A stretch of 64,000 bases of DNA from Diadophis punctatus similis (GCA_023053685.1 JALIGW010000001.1:154401466-154465465), one strand, 5' to 3'; positions 14,206-27,786 are shown, counted from the first letter of the stretch. Made by a program: numbers and translations. Notes: a model not told the origin generated them from the letters alone.

Positions 14206-17200
14206 GCTTTGACCTAAAATTTTGAATGAGAGGTTTCATTTAGAATAATTTAGAGGTACATTCATTTGCATTGATCTTGCTATAGTTTACATGAAATGGG
14301 GATTTAACCATTTTATTTGAATGTATTGTATGAAATGATTCAGATTTTAATTATTATATGCATTTGCCTGTATACTTTTCTTGTTGTTCTACTATGATTG
14401 TTTACCTTATACATTTTATTTGTAGGACTTTTCAAATGTTTATTTAGTTACCTGTTTATTTATTCTATTTCTATACTGCCATGTCTTCCAAAGATTCACA
14501 ATGGAATATTGTAACCAGATTATATGCTGAATCCAAAATAGTCCATTCACACATGTAAGATGTTCCTCATACATATAAGAACTGTTTTCATTAGACTGAT
14601 ACATAAGAATGACACTGTATCATTAAAATATTATTATAATTTATATACTGTAATAATATTTTAATGATATAATGTCATTCTTATTTATCAGTCTAATAAA
14701 TAATTTATATACTGATTTGCATGAATGTGTGTGATTTTTTTTGCATAATGGCCATTACTAAGACTAGTATGAGCTGCTACCAAAGTACAGCATAATTAAT
14801 TAATTCTATTTCTAATCTGCCTAATAACAGAAGTCACTTTTGTGACACTTTAGTAAAGTGAAAAATAAAGTCAGTATAAAATTATTTTAAAAACACCTAC
14901 AATATAAGTGCTTGTATGTAGCTTTGCAAATATTCTTTTTTCATACTGCTTTGGATTCAGAGCTGATTGTTAGCATTTATAAGGATTTAAACAATAAGGC
15001 AGACGTTTAAAAAGAAAGGCTCAGATTTTTCAAATTAAATTTAGCAAGCTAACGTATTCAAATTAAAATTTAAAAATGTTTCATAGGTTAATAAAAAAGC
15101 TGTTCTGGTCGTCTCACCAAAGCTTTTGAGATTTCAAAAGACAGGAAAGACTTTCAAAAGAGCATGAGATTAAGCATCGGAAATATGCTCTACAGATGTC
15201 AGCAATTCTTAAGTAAATATATTTAGGATTTATTACTGAATTGCCATTCCAAATGAACAAGAACCTAAAGTTCTTACAAAATATATCTTACTGCGTTAAA
15301 GAGTATACTGTATGCTAATTGCAAAACTTAGCAGGTTGGAAACAATTTTCTACAAAAGCCTGCTGAATTGCAATAGTCTACATTTGGTTTTTTTCCGTAG
15401 AAATACTTTAAAAGCTCCTGAACCAAGAGGAGTAAATTGTAAACTAGGAAAAAAAGAAAAAGCCACAGATCAAATGATGAGTTGTTCTCTATAAATTAGT
15501 GTGGTCTTAAAATATAAACTGAGGTGGAACTAATTTCTGAACATGTTTGAAGTCTCCTGATTTGCAGTTAGCGGTAAATCAAATTTGGAAGTTAGTAAAT
15601 AACAGCATATTGTATGTACAGAAATATGTTGCATTTATTTTACAAAAATGGCAATTATCAGCAATACTGGACTAATTTTCTGCAGCTACCTTAGTTTATA
15701 TGTTCAGCAAACTGCATTTTCACTTTTTAAAATGTGGTCTAAAGGTTTAATGCAATTATTCAGATTACAGAATAGGGCTTGGCTTCATGCTAGAGGAAAT
15801 TATCCCTTAGAAGGAATTAATTTGAGAAAAGCATGTTAAGCCCATTCAGTAAAAGGTGCTGGTTTGGTGATTAGGTGAAAGATGCTGCCTCTTGTTTGTT
15901 CATGTTAATATTACAAAAGAAGGCAATTTTGGGCTACTGGCTTCTATGGTAATTTCTCTCTCCTTCACATAAATCTTTACAACACACTGTGCTTACTTTG
16001 GATGCTTCCATCTGAAATGTGCATTCTGTAAAAAAAGGATCCAGAATGGCACGACATTGTACGCATTGTCATGTACACTACATTGTACAAATATGGAACT
16101 GATGGCTTAGCATTAGAGTTGACTGCTATTGTAATTAATGGTGAAAAATAGTTTAGTTTCCACTTCTTGCAAGAAATGTTGCATGGTTGGGTTGGGTTGG
16201 GTTCTATACGCAGCCATCCAACCTAAATGTTATTTATTTTATTTAAATTTTATTTAGCTCATCTGTTTCTTGGCTGATGTTATTATCTTTTACAGCTTAT
16301 AGTTTTTAACTGGATACTTTGGCTTAATGCTTATTTAGTACCATTGCTGTATTTGGAGTTGTGTTGACCATTGATCTGGCATCTATCCAGACCAAGTACT
16401 CCTCCCATTGTTCACTCAAGGCACACCGAAGCCAATGAGCAAAAAAGATTTCTCTATCACAAAGATTTCAAATCAATTTGCCCCTAGAGCAAATGAACAA
16501 AATGACAGTTGTTGGTATAGTTTTATTTATTTGCTAAGGGTTTTTGTCAACCATTTTAAATCTCATATTTAAAAAATTAAAATAGATCAAGGAAAGGGAA
16601 AGGAGGAAAAAGGTAGAGGAAAAAGGCGATTTCTTCCAAAAGAGACCAAAGGGATTAATTATTAATGGAGACTTATTTCTAGCTCATTCCTGTTATTGAT
16701 GAACTTGTTTGTTTAGACGGAAATTGCTGGCCTTTATGCCTGAATGTTTCTACAAGAGAGGCTTGAAACATACAGCTTCCTCCTTCTCTTCTGTTGTAAA
16801 GGACCAGGTTAGTTTCTTGACGTGATTCCTAAGAGACTGAAAATGAAGCCCTCAAGGGGCTTTGGTTGCACAACTCTGGATGACATTCTAGATACTACTT
16901 CAGATATCGTTGAATGTTTGAAGGCATGATCTACAAAATAATGAAATGTTTAATTACCATAGCTGGTTATTAATAAGGAATTCTAATGGGGGGGGGAAGG
17001 CACTGATGTAGCAATGGTAATGCTTACAGACCTTGAGTGGCACATCCAATATGTTCAGAGGTAGCACATACAGTATATACCTATCCAACCATTCCCTTTC
17101 CTAGTGAGCTGTGTTAGGGAAAGCACAAAGATGGAATAAGAAATAGTGAATTAATTAATTACTAGAGCTAAGACCCCTGCTTTTGAGTCTAAGAAAGTAC

Positions 17201-17775
17201 ACTCATGATGAGGAGATTATGGTATTCTTTTTAAATGACTAATAGCCATGTGCTTTGAGGGCAGTAGCAAATTTTTTATTTATAACCTTAGCTGATAGAA
17301 GCTATTTGACCCATCTTTGCAATATTAATATTACAGGGTTTCTGCTTTTTATTTAATGTGTGTGTGGCATTCTGTATTTTCTGTTAAATTGTGTGATTTG
17401 GTCCTGGGCCATAAATAAATAAATAGGCAGCTCTTAGTAATGAACTTATGAATTCATGAACTTAAACAGTGCTAATACTAATAACAAATCATAATTATTA
17501 GATATTATTTATTTATAACAATAAGAACAAGTAATCTTAATAGTAATTGATAAGATTTTTTTGAACTTAGAATATACTCGCAAATGAACTCAGGTTTGTT
17601 CATTCGTTCATTCGTTTTAATGAATCTTGAAATTTTGTTCATGTTTTCATCTTCCAGCAGGGGACCTCCTCTCTGAATCATCTCATTAAGCAGAAATGTT
17701 GACCGTACTTTTTAGAAAACAAGAGGAGAAAACATTTCCCTTAGAAGACCTTTGGTTTCATTATACTTAATTAAG
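14206..17775. other. No recognised gene or mobile element
   Basis: Long AT-rich unique stretch. A notable local feature is an inverted repeat around 14598-14700 (CATAAGAATGACACTGTATC against GATATAATGTCATTCTTATT). Otherwise nothing is supported. The frames at 15312-15494 and 15648-15839 show no domain. Confidence 0.5.
14598..14702. repeat. Imperfect inverted repeat (~48-bp arms)
   Basis: The left arm (TTAGACTGATACATAAGAATGACA...) and the right arm (...TGTCATTCTTATTTATCAGTCTAATAA) are near-complementary around a TATAATTTATATACTGTAATAATATT centre. It is AT-rich and could be a decayed palindromic MITE or a random hairpin. Confidence 0.5.
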
Positions 17776-17777
17776 TA

Positions 17778-18157
17778 CAGATAGTCCGTGACTTACAACC
17801 ACAACTGACCTCAGAATTTCCATTGCTAAGCAAGCCAGTTATTACGTAAGTTTTGCCCCATTTTATGAACTTTCTTGCCACAACTCTTAAGGGAATCACT
17901 GTAGTTGTTAAGTTAGTAACACAGTGATCTGGCTTCCCTATTGACTTTGCTTGTCAGAAGGTTGCAAAAGGTGATCACATGACTCCAGGACACTGCAACT
18001 GTCGTAAATACATGTCAGTTGCCAAGCATCTAAATTTTCATCATGTGACCATGGGGATGCTGCTACAGTTGTAAGTGTGAAAAATGGTCATAAGTCACTT
18101 TTTTTCAAGTGCTGTTGTAACTTCGAACAGTCACTAAACAATTGGTTGGACTACCTG
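17778..18157 (+). mobile_element. TA-flanked MITE (CAGRTAGTCC...GGACTACCTG)
   Basis: About 380 bp. The termini CAGATAGTCC and GGACTACCTG are inverted repeats, and TA lies outside both ends (17776-17777 and 18158-18159). The body has GACTTACAACCACAACTGA, TTTGCTTGTCAGAAGGTTGC and GTGACCATGGGGATGCTGC. It has no coding capacity. The TA target and terminal structure suggest a Tc1/mariner-like non-autonomous element (inference). Relatives are at 38965-39556 and, truncated, at 2251-2312. Confidence 0.8.
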
Positions 18158-18559
18158 TATACATCTTTGGATATGATTACTTCCTCCCCCCCCCCTTTAC
18201 TTCTTATTAAGGATCTATGTAGATATTTATGTAATGTTAGTAGCAACAATAAATCATTGAATCAGTTTTGAGTGTAAGGATCAGTAAATTAACAGCACAG
18301 CATTTCTTTTTAAATGTGGTGTTCTCTGGGTAGTTGAACATTAGTTCCTTCTATTTCTATATTCTAATTAAAGTAATAATCACAAGTTGTTGATTGAAAT
18401 GAAAATCAGCCATCATCCTGCTGTCATCTAGCTTTAGTCAATAATGGGAAAATGTATTTTTTCAACTTTGTACTTTAAAAAAAAGGTTATCTTAATATAT
18501 AACACATCTTTTCATTATATTAAAGATAATTCATGTTCATTTAGTGGGACTTCCCAAGA

Positions 18560-19136
18560 ACTTACCCTCATCCACTAATTTTTTCTGCTTCTTTTACTTA
18601 AACGATTCAAATAATCTGTTCTTTTTTAAATAAAATGTTATTAGAATTTTAATTACAGAACAAAAAGCAGCAGGAATTTATATTTGGAGTGAAAAAAGGG
18701 AAAAAAGAAAAAAGATGTTTATTCTAATCTTCAAAACCATATTCATGACTTCATTTTTTTTCTGTTTTCCATAAAAAGTCAGTAAGGGGTTTCCAATCAT
18801 CATTAAACTTAGTTAATGTCTATCTTTAATTATAGCAATCACTATGGCCATCTTTGCAAGTTCCAACCTCTTAATTATCCATTCTTCCATTGTGGGTAAG
18901 GTCAAATCTTTCCATCTTTGTGCATATAGTAATTTCCCTGCAGTTGTTACACAGTACATATAGACAAAGTTTCATAATTTTCCCCCAGCTGCTTATACAT
19001 GAAGCTGAAAAGAAAAAAAATCTCTGATTTCAATTGTAAATGAATCTTTAGAATCTTCAGTATTATTTTATCAGTCCAAAATTTTCTAGCTTATTCGCTT
19101 GTCTATCAAACATAATAAAACGTCCCTTCTTGCTGG
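18560..19136 (-). mobile_element. L1 LINE, ORF2 C-terminal end and 3' UTR
   Basis: Read on the minus strand, the segment from about 19136 to 18770 gives, with stops, CNNCREITICTKMERFDLT, GRMDN and TKFNDDWKPLTDFL. This matches the recalled C-terminal tail of vertebrate L1 ORF2 (QKWK...EEWIIKLLEYAEMAK...F.EEWKPF pattern). An A/G-rich 3' UTR follows towards 18560. It is a 5'-truncated dead copy; the boundaries are approximate. Confidence 0.7.
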
Positions 19137-19344
19137 TTGATTAGCATTTCATAATAAAAATAATTATAATAATTATTAATTAAACATTACTTCTATGTTT
19201 AATGTGTTAACGTTTAATTAATTAAAAGAAGTAAGGGTGCAGTCTTCATTCAGAGGAGCATGTGCTATTATTTTTACTGGGTCATGTTTGCATTTCTGAA
19301 ATGGAGACATTTTTTTATTAGATACCTTACTGATGAACTATATC

Positions 19345-19572
19345 TGAAGTGGTGCAGTGGTTAAATGCAGCCATTGCAGGCTGACTGCTAGTTCAACAGT
19401 TCAGCTGTTCAAATCTCACTAGGCTCAAGGTTGACTCAGCCTTCCATCCTTCCGAGGTCGGTAAAATGAGGACCCAGATTGTTGGGGGCAATATGCTGAA
19501 CTCTGTAAACCGCTTAGAGAGGGCTGTAAAGCACTATGAAGCGGTATATAAGAAAAGTGCTATTGCTATATC
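19345..19572 (+). repeat. tRNA-derived SINE, near full length
   Basis: A-box-like GTGCAGTGGTTAAATGCAG and B-box-like GTTCAAATCTC (about 19409) mark an internal polymerase III promoter. The body follows (GTTGACTCAGCCTTCCATCC, GGACCCAGATTGTTGGGGGC, AAACCGCTTAGAGAGGGCTG, GCGGTATATAAG) and it ends with a TGCTATTGCTAT tail. The same family is at 5424 (+), 56395 (-) and 58143 (-). It is not a tRNA gene because no cloverleaf or anticodon arm is retained. Confidence 0.9.
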
Positions 19573-20539
19573 AGTAGAATAGAACTACGGAGTTCAAAGG
19601 ATTGTCTTGTTGCTGTTAGGTCAGAGTTCTAATAAGAAGAGCCCACAAGACAAGTCATTAGTGAATATCCTACAGTTAGTACAGTTAGTATTCAAAGCAC
19701 CTCAGTGCTTCCGACACGAAAGCAGCACCCAGTACTCAAAGATTTCAGTCTAAGCCTATATGACCTTTTCTAAATGTAATACCAGATCAGAGGGCATCTG
19801 CATGGATCCTAAGGCTTCTGGATGCTTTAGTTTTGGAGAATTACATTTCTATTTAAGCATCTTTTGATTCCCTAGATGCATCTGGTATGTAAGCTTCATC
19901 TAACATTTGATAGCTAGGCTTCATGGGAACCAGAACACAGCAAGATTGGAAGAAGAGACAATAGATCACTTTACAAAGTACTTTCAAGCAGTTTATGGTG
20001 CAACAATTGTCCTAGTTCGTTGAACTCTTTGCAACTTTTGCTATTTTGGTAATCAAGCACTTGGTTAATTCAGAACTATAACTTGGAGAAATAATCTAGT
20101 TAATATTTATTATTCCTTGGATTTCTCCAGGGCGTTATCACTGATGTCTAGAAAGTACCGTAGGAAGGAGGGAATTAAGGCCAAAATCTTTTTTCAAAAC
20201 ATACTAATACTTTCCTAATACTATCCTAATTGCTCTTGGCGTATGTTTGCAATTCCAAAATAAACTAACTCAAAATATCTTTGTAGCTCTGTTGTAAAGA
20301 AATATGAAGTCAAATTTCCACTTCTACTTAGGAGTGGAATGCCTTGTTAAGAACTAGATGCCAGTCAACACTTCTTTGTAAAACTTTGTATATGATTATT
20401 ACATTATTGTCAGGTTTCATGCAGATGGAAACTTAAACTGGAAGGCTTACAGCCAAATGACATAGCTCTAATACTTCACAGAAATAAAACAGTTCTTAAT
20501 AATGAAGAAGACTGTCTAGTGACAGCTATAGAGTCATAC

Positions 20540-20588
20540 CATACATACATACATACATACATACATACATACATACATACATACATAC

Positions 20589-20652
<64 letters not shown>
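20540..20652 (+). repeat. (CATA)n-(CA)n compound microsatellite
   Basis: About 12 CATA units followed directly by about 31 CA units. The valine/cysteine frame on the minus strand is an artefact. Confidence 0.98.
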
Positions 20653-20653
<1 letters not shown>

Positions 20654-21302
20654 CCCAACGTTTAAAGCTTGCCTTTTTTCCTCCTGTCTATATATTATAA
20701 TGGAATAAGAGTTGCTTATTTCTCACAGACATAACTAGCTAGCATATACAGCATTATTAAAATGGACCAGTCTGGACTCAAGACTTTTCCTTTGGACTTT
20801 AACCATTCAGGTCTTCACAATTATTAAAAGTAACAACTTGATTCTCTATAATTGCTAATTAATGCCACTACAACAAAGCTCTTCACTGTATGAGTTCTTT
20901 GGTATTTATAGTAGTTATCCAACAATTGACATGTTCTATGCTGTTTTATTTTGCATGGCTGAGCAGGAAACTGTTCCTTGAATGCCAGATACAATAAATC
21001 AACTAGTTGAAATCAAGTGACAGTTTAATTATTCTGCTTTCTTTTACAGTGCAAATACCACAGTTATTGCAGCCGTGTGTTTTCAAGATAATTCAGTGTA
21101 AAGAAAATATTAACCCAAATTTATTTGAAGAGCAAATTGTTAATTATCACCAGCTTGCATATACCCTACAATATTTATTTATTTATCATATCTGTACAGC
21201 TGCCCATGTGACATGAATTTAACTCTGGATGGCATATAATACAATATCACTTCTACTCATGTATTTCTATATTGTAATGAGATCTGAACAAGTACATGGA
21301 AA
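20653..21302. other. No recognised gene or repeat
   Basis: Ordinary AT-rich sequence. The 69-codon frame at 21007-21216 has no recognised domain. Confidence 0.5.
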
Positions 21303-21310
21303 ATCTGTAG

Positions 21311-21741
21311 CAGGGGTGGATTCCTACCGGCGCGGTCCAGTGCGCAGCTCCGGTACGGACCCGCCGATTACACAATTTGCGTGTGACTGCTCCGGTATCA
21401 TCTTCACCGGACAGTCGCACGCGTCACCATCTTTTTAAAAGAATTTTTTGTGTTTTTTGCTTCTGTGCATGCGTGGAAGCAAAATCTCACCAAAATCTTG
21501 CGAGGGGACATGCACGCGTGTGAGATTTTGGCAAGATTTTGCTTTCGCGTATGCGCAGAAGCAAAATGTCGCCAAAATCACGTGCATGCGCACGTCCCCT
21601 CACAAGATTTCAGCGAGATTTTGCTTCTGTGCATGCGCAGAAGCAAAATCTTGCCGAAATCGCGTGAGAGGGCATGCATGCACAAAACATGGAGATGCAC
21701 ACGCAGCGCACCGGTATTGGTAAGCAAGCAACCCGCCCCTG
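21311..21741. mobile_element. Complete hAT-type element, 431 bp, 8-bp TSD
   Basis: Starts CAGGGGTGGATTCCTACCGG and ends GCAACCCGCCCCTG. The perfect 8-bp duplication ATCTGTAG flanks it (21303-21310 and 21742-21749). The interior is built of alternating direct and inverted copies of a GCTTCTGTGCATGCGCAGAAGC / AAAATCTTGCGAG motif, which creates three overlapping open frames that are not genes. It is probably a non-autonomous hAT. Confidence 0.9.
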
Positions 21742-21749
21742 ATCTGTAG

Positions 21750-23923
21750 TATGCCTTCACCAACTTAATTCCTTCCAATATAGTGTGATTCCAGTATTCC
21801 TAATTCCCCAGCTGCATTGCCAAACCTATTAAAACTAGAAAGAATTGGGAGGGGGAAAGCTGCTGTATTAGGAGATTGCTTTTATTGTCTTAATTTGTAC
21901 ATTCTTACTTGGTTATATAATTCTGTCTGAAATCATTATTGTTGGTTTCATTTTAATTTGACATTTATTGAACCCAGACGGTCATGCAAAGATTAATTTC
22001 TTTAACAATGTTTATCTTGTGATGAAGTGACCTCCAGGTAAATACTAAAAAAAAACAATGAATATGCACTGATATCACTATCCATACTATTTTTTTTTCA
22101 GACTAGATCATCACAGACAGAAGTTAGCAATAGACTTCTTTATAGTCCCTCTGTTATAATACTTGTCAGTCCACTAAGTAGACAAGACCAAAAAATCAAC
22201 TTCGCAGTTGATTCTACTTTTATTGAGATTGGCTACAATAACAGAATCTTGCAAGTTAGATTGTGCTGACTGCTGCTTCTTATAGTTCATGTGTCTATCT
22301 TAGCTGCTTCTCAATGTTATATGATTATCATGGGCTTAAAATACGTTTTACTCTCCATGTCTGGTGATGCATCTTGCATATCTCCATGAAGGTCATCTTC
22401 TTTACTCTTCATACTATCACAACCAATTGCCATGTAGATAGACATGATAGTTGATAACTTTCTTTCTTATTTAAGTTTTTCAGATATTTTCCATTGCTTT
22501 TGTAATAACTATAAGGAAATACCTACTACATTGTATTAGGATGCTGATATTCTTCAGGTTTGTTACATGATTTGGCCTTTTTTAAAAAAACCAGTTAACA
22601 GTTTTTAAGCCTATTTTGTTGTTGTTTTTTGAATTCTGTGTTTTAGGCAGCATCAAATTGTCCAAGGTAACTATCCCAATGCAGCAATTCATGTTATATA
22701 TTCCTTCCGTTCTTAATTTCAGGAGCTTATCCATATTAGAAAATGCCAGTTGTTGTATCTTTTGTCTCAAATCTGAATGATATATTTCTTTTTTCCCAAA
22801 AAAATTTCTCATATTTCAGTCACATCTGAGACTTACAAAAAAAGTTCACATTATTTATAATTGTTATTTGATTGCTCCAATATTTTCCTTGATTGCTTAT
22901 ATTTTTTTGTAGTAGTTCATTCTTTTGAGACATTTAGTATACATGGTTATACTTCTGTTGGATTATTTCTGATATGCTAGTTGTGGCACTTACTTTGTCA
23001 GTCATTTGCATTCATGATTTCATAAGTGATCCCCTTTTTAGGATGAAGAGGTGAAATAGCACTGAGGCAGGTTTCTATTCAGCTCCAATCCAAATATTTT
23101 ATATACTTAATGTATAAATGTTCCTCTTTATTTTGTTAGAATGTTATTTGTTAGAATTGTTAGAATGACCAAGATTGCTAACTACCATTCTGAAGCTCTT
23201 TAGTAAACTTTAATTCCAGTTAGGTGATCTAGAAGGGCCCTGAATTCGTCTTTTCTATGTTGTTATCACCAACATATCAATAAGCCAACATTTGTTGAGA
23301 GATGGCTGGAGCTGCCTCCTCAAAGATAGAGGTGATAATGTTTGACAGTAGCATTCTCAAACTTGCTCTAGATTTACAACATTCTCCATTCAAAGAAATA
23401 AGTGCATTATTTATAATGTAGACTTTTACAGATGCACAGTGTCTTTGTATAGTCTATTTGATATAAATATGTGGGAGACCAAAGACAGTGAATTTTCCAC
23501 TAGGACATTGATGCCTATTTTTATTCTTTGTAGGAAATGAATCAAAAGTTTCCAAGAATCTGAGTGGGACACAATGTGTCTTCAGACAATTTGTCAGAAT
23601 TTTGCTAGATTATTTGCCTGTGATAAAAGTTCCATAGTTGGTTTAAGTGCAGTATTTATTTACAGAACAATCCCATTCCCTTTATGAAACTAAATTACCT
23701 CTGTTATGCATTTGTGCCAAAGCCCTCAGCAGTGGGTAGGGACAGAGCTTAAATCAAGCTAATTGCATGATGCAAGAGCTCATACCCAAAATATGTATGA
23801 TGGATTATTAAGCACTTCTAATATTTGGTGAAAGCAATTCCTTAGAATCCTTGGATAGTGTTTTTAATTAAAATACTATCCCAGTGCAGACAAGGTAATC
23901 CTATAGCTAAACATGCCTTCCTA
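21750..23923. other. No recognised gene; possible old repeats
   Basis: AT-rich. A stretch around 22180-22290 (CAACTTCGCAGTTGATTC, TTTATTGAGATTGGCTACAA) has the look of a diverged interspersed repeat, but I cannot name it. Confidence 0.4.
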
Positions 23924-24472
23924 ATTTGGAATAGTGCAATGTGCTCTATTTTGGGTCTTCCCTTGAGGAGCATCTAGAAGCTTCAACTAGTATAGAATGT
24001 GGCAGCATGTATTGTCAATGGCAATGGTTATTTGGCACATATAACACCACTACTGTAATTCATGGTGCTGGCTGTCACTTTTAAAGCCATTCATGTCTTT
24101 GGGCCAAGCTACATGAGGGACTGTGTCTCCCTAGTTTCTACCCATCTTATCTGGCCTGACAGGATAGACATGCTTTGGGTCCCGTCAGCCAAGGAATGCT
24201 AGTTGGTAGACTGAGGAGGTACTCCTGCATCTGCCCTGTAGAACATTCTTCCTCTATCCCAACCCAAGACCTGGTATGTTCCTGGGTCTGGGCTCCCAAT
24301 TTGGTGAAGGTACGATCTCCTGGCTGTGCCAATGACAATTGTGATACCTTCCTTGTCGGTTATATATTTTAATTTTAATGTTGTTGTTATTGTTTTTACT
24401 TTAATACTGTTTGCCACTCCATCTCTTGTCAAGATGGACAGCCATACAAATGGCTAATAAATAAATAACTCA
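23924..24472 (+). mobile_element. CR1/L2-group LINE, reverse-transcriptase C-terminus and 3' end
   Basis: On the + strand the broken frames read a VQNVAA-like start, then AHITPLL, LAVTFKAIHVFGPSYMRD and later an ILPLSQ-like segment. This is the recognisable end of CR1/L2-type reverse transcriptases (QNAAAR...HITPVL..LHWLP...LTFKAL.GLGP.YL.D). It ends with GATGGACAGCCATACAAATG and TAATAAATAAATAAC, a typical short-repeat 3' tail. It carries multiple stops and frameshifts and is an old copy. Confidence 0.75.
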
Positions 24473-24689
24473 GAAGAATTACATGTGCTTTTTAAGACCA
24501 AGCTAAGCCAAAGTATGTCTCCTATGCTTCAATGACAAAACAGTAGCACAGCTATTATATTGTCTAGATCAATGAATCCTGCTAAACCATGGTTTTTTTT
24601 ATTTGAGCTGTTCAATCACTGTCCTAATTTATAACTATCTTCAATCCATGAACCGTAGTTTACACATGACAGTAGTTGGATCACACCCC

Positions 24690-24850
24690 ATGCTGAACTT
24701 AGTGTGGCCTGGTGGATACAGCGTGAACTAGAACTAGCAAGATCCAGGTTCATATCTACCACTGTGAAAATCACTTTGTCTGATCTCAATCTGTCAGTCC
24801 AACCCAAATAAACTCAACCTATCTCATAACGTTATGGGGTGTGTGAGTGA
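24690..24850 (+). repeat. Old Sauria-type SINE copy
   Basis: GTGTGGCCTGGTGGATACAG, a B-box-like CAGGTTCATATCTACC and the CAACCTATCTCATAACGTTA region match, with many changes, the tRNA-SINE family also seen at 28153, 36867 and 51346. Confidence 0.55.
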
Positions 24851-25702
24851 GATTGAAAGTTAGGGAATCACATAGACTTCATTGGATCCAGAATGAAATC
24901 ATTTCAAGTCTTTCATCCAGAGTGCTTTTCTTCATAAAAGCATTATAGTACTTTAATTCCTGCCAAATCCTAGCATCTCATGATACAGTTTGAAACACAT
25001 GATTCTGACATTTAATAGATAAGGTGATAGCAGTCAAGTATTTCATAGATATGATATTAGACAATATGCTAGAGAAGGTTAAAAATATCTATCCAGTTGA
25101 TGTGAAATGACAGAGCTGGTGTTTTGAATGCTGTAAATGAGAATTGGTAAGAGTACTATATGAAGGATAGTTATCTCAGAGGGATTAGAGAAGCAGCCAG
25201 TGTAAAACTAAACAGAATACTAAAGGTAATAGAGTTTAAAAAATGAACTATTATATATTTAGTATGACACACAAGGTAATGTTGTCATTTAGTCAATGCT
25301 ATAGAAGAGGGGGAAAGATGTACTGTATCTGGGCAAAGTTTGAATAATGGATACACTGTCTTGGTATTTCAGGCAGCTTAGCACTGCTTCTGACTTTCCT
25401 ATGTCTGCCTGCCTGCCTGCCTGTCTGTCTATGGGTACGAAAGCAACATTCTACAGCCAGGAATAATGGCAGAAATTGAATTAAGTTGATTTTTATTATA
25501 GAAGTTGGAGTTTAAATTCTGTTCCTGTCAATTTTGAGAATAAGTAGGAAATTCAGTAGGGGAATCTTTGATCATTTGATATTTACTGGAGGATTATGAG
25601 GCTGTTTTTCTTCTTTTTCCTACATATCTTCATGAAGTTTTGTATTCACAAATTCTATTACTAAAAAAACAGTAATTGATCATATCAGTTAGTGGTCTAG
25701 AT

Positions 25703-25838
25703 CAGTGTTTCCCAACCTTGGCAAGTTGAAGATGTCTGGACTTCAACTCCCAGAATGCCCCAGCCAGCGAATGCTGGCTGGGGAATTCTGGGAGTTGAAG
25801 TCCAGACATCTTCAACTTGCCAAGGTTGGGAAACACTG
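25703..25838. mobile_element. 136-bp almost perfect palindromic MITE, 8-bp TSD
   Basis: Two 66-bp arms (CAGTGTTTCCCAACCTTGG... and its complement) are separated by GAAT and differ at a single base (AATGCCCC against AATTCCCC). Perfect 8-bp target duplications GTCTAGAT flank it at 25695-25702 and 25839-25846. The fold-back form with 8-bp TSD indicates a hAT-type MITE. The near-identity of the arms suggests recent insertion or arm gene conversion. Confidence 0.95.
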
Positions 25839-25846
25839 GTCTAGAT

Positions 25847-26766
25847 AAAAAAAACCAGAGTTTTTTTTTAATCATACAGATAAACATTGCAATATACTTA
25901 ACATTGCATTGATAGCTAGGAGCTACAATATGTTTAGAAAGTGTATGTGTTTAAATTCTTAATACTTCAGTTGAAACCTTCAGCAATAGCATTGTCTATT
26001 ATAACATCAAAAAGAAGGAAAAAAGCACAAGAACTGTAAACTAGTGAAAATTGCCCTGCCTACATCCAGCAGCAGGATCATAAACCAACAAGTGAGATAA
26101 CAGTGCAAGGCTTTAGGTGATTATTAAATCTAGCACTATTATGGAGCTAACATTAGAGTTTCTAAGATGTTCAATTCTAAAGCGATTCTGAGAAATTGGT
26201 CCATCTCTCTTTTAAACCTAGACCTCAAGAAGCTAGGGTTAATTTTATCTAAATGAGGTGTTTTTTTTATTCTGTTAGAGCGATTTGTAAGAAGGCACAG
26301 TGAAGATGACAATATTGCCATGATAATTAAGTGTAGGGGGTCAGAAGGGCTTAAGGGGGAACCCTTTGGTTATGATTTAAATTATACAAATTACCAGGAG
26401 TAGTACAAAATAGAGATAATTTGCCATACTTTAGTCATGAAGGTAACTTTGATTATGTCCTCATTCTAGAGTTTACTCTGGAATTTAGGCCAGTGGTGCA
26501 ATAATTATCCTTTGCAGAAATTAATTGTACAGCAACCCACAATCTAGCTGCCTAACTTCACTTAACTTAGCCAGCGTTGCAAATTTCACAAGGGCTTTAG
26601 GTGACCTAGATCTCTTGCCACAGGTTTCTCTGTATTGCAAGAGTAATTGGGGGGGGGGGCTCAAGGGGTGATAGAGAAGCGAAGTAAAAGACTTATAGGA
26701 AAGGTTTCAGGGTCTTTCAACTGGTTATTGAAGAGAAACGGTCACTGCAGCAAAGAAAAAAAGTGG
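25847..26766. other. No recognised gene or repeat
   Basis: AT-rich. A poly-G run lies at about 26649-26659. Nothing supported. Confidence 0.5.
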
Positions 26767-26916
26767 GATTAGTGCAGGGGTGAAATTCAAAAATGTTCCA
26801 TACCGGTTCTGTGGGCGTGGCTTGGTGGACATGGCAGGGGAAGGATACTGCAAAATCTCCATTTCCCCCCCCCCCTCCAGGGGAAGGATACTGCAAAATC
26901 TCCATTCCCTCTCCAC

Positions 26917-27786
26917 TCAACCAACAAATGCTCTGTCCTACACATTGGCAAAAAAAAATCAGAACATTAAATACAAGCTGAACAGTGAAGACCTTACAGA
27001 CGACCCTCACTCTATCAAAGACCTTGGAATACTCATATCAAATGACCTAAGTGCCAAAGCCCACTGCAACAGCATCGCCAAAAAGGCTTCAAGAGTTGTT
27101 AACCTAATCTTACGTAGCTTCTTCTCCGGTAATATCATACTACTAACCAGAGCATACAAAACATTCGCTAGACCAATCCTTAAATACAGCTCATCTGTCT
27201 GGAACCCACACCGCATATCGGACATAAATACATTAGAAAGTGTCCAGAGATACTTTACAAGAAGAATCCTCCACTCCTCTACTCGCAACAGAATACCTTA
27301 CGCAACCAGACTTGAAATCCTGGGCTTAGAAAGCTTAGAACTACGTCGCCTTCGGCACGACCTAAGCATAACTCATAAAATTATCTGCTACAACGTCCTT
27401 CCTGTCAATGACTACTTCAGCTTCAACCACAACAATACATGAGCACATAACAGATACAAACTCAAAGTGAACCGCTCCAAACTTGACTGTAGAAAATATG
27501 ACTTTAGCAACAGAGTGGTAAATGCCTGGAACTCACTACCTGACATTGTGGTTTCATCACCAAACCCCCAAAACTTTACCCTTAGACTGTCCACTGTTGA
27601 CCTCACCCGATTCCTAAGAGGTCAGTAAGAGGCATGCATAAGTGCACCAGCGTGCCTATCGTCCCTGTCCTAATGTTCCCGCTTATCAGTACTCATCTTA
27701 TGTATATAAACAATGTTATATCTATGTATATTACCAATATGTACTTGACATAAATAAATAAACAAATAAACAAACAAACAAACAAA

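Noticed and set aside
19345..19572. tRNA gene
   Set aside because: A and B boxes are present but the cloverleaf is lost and the body matches other SINE copies.
26717..27010. Minus-strand frame across the hAT/LINE junction
   Set aside because: Shadow of the LINE sense frame and the hAT repeat units; no domain.
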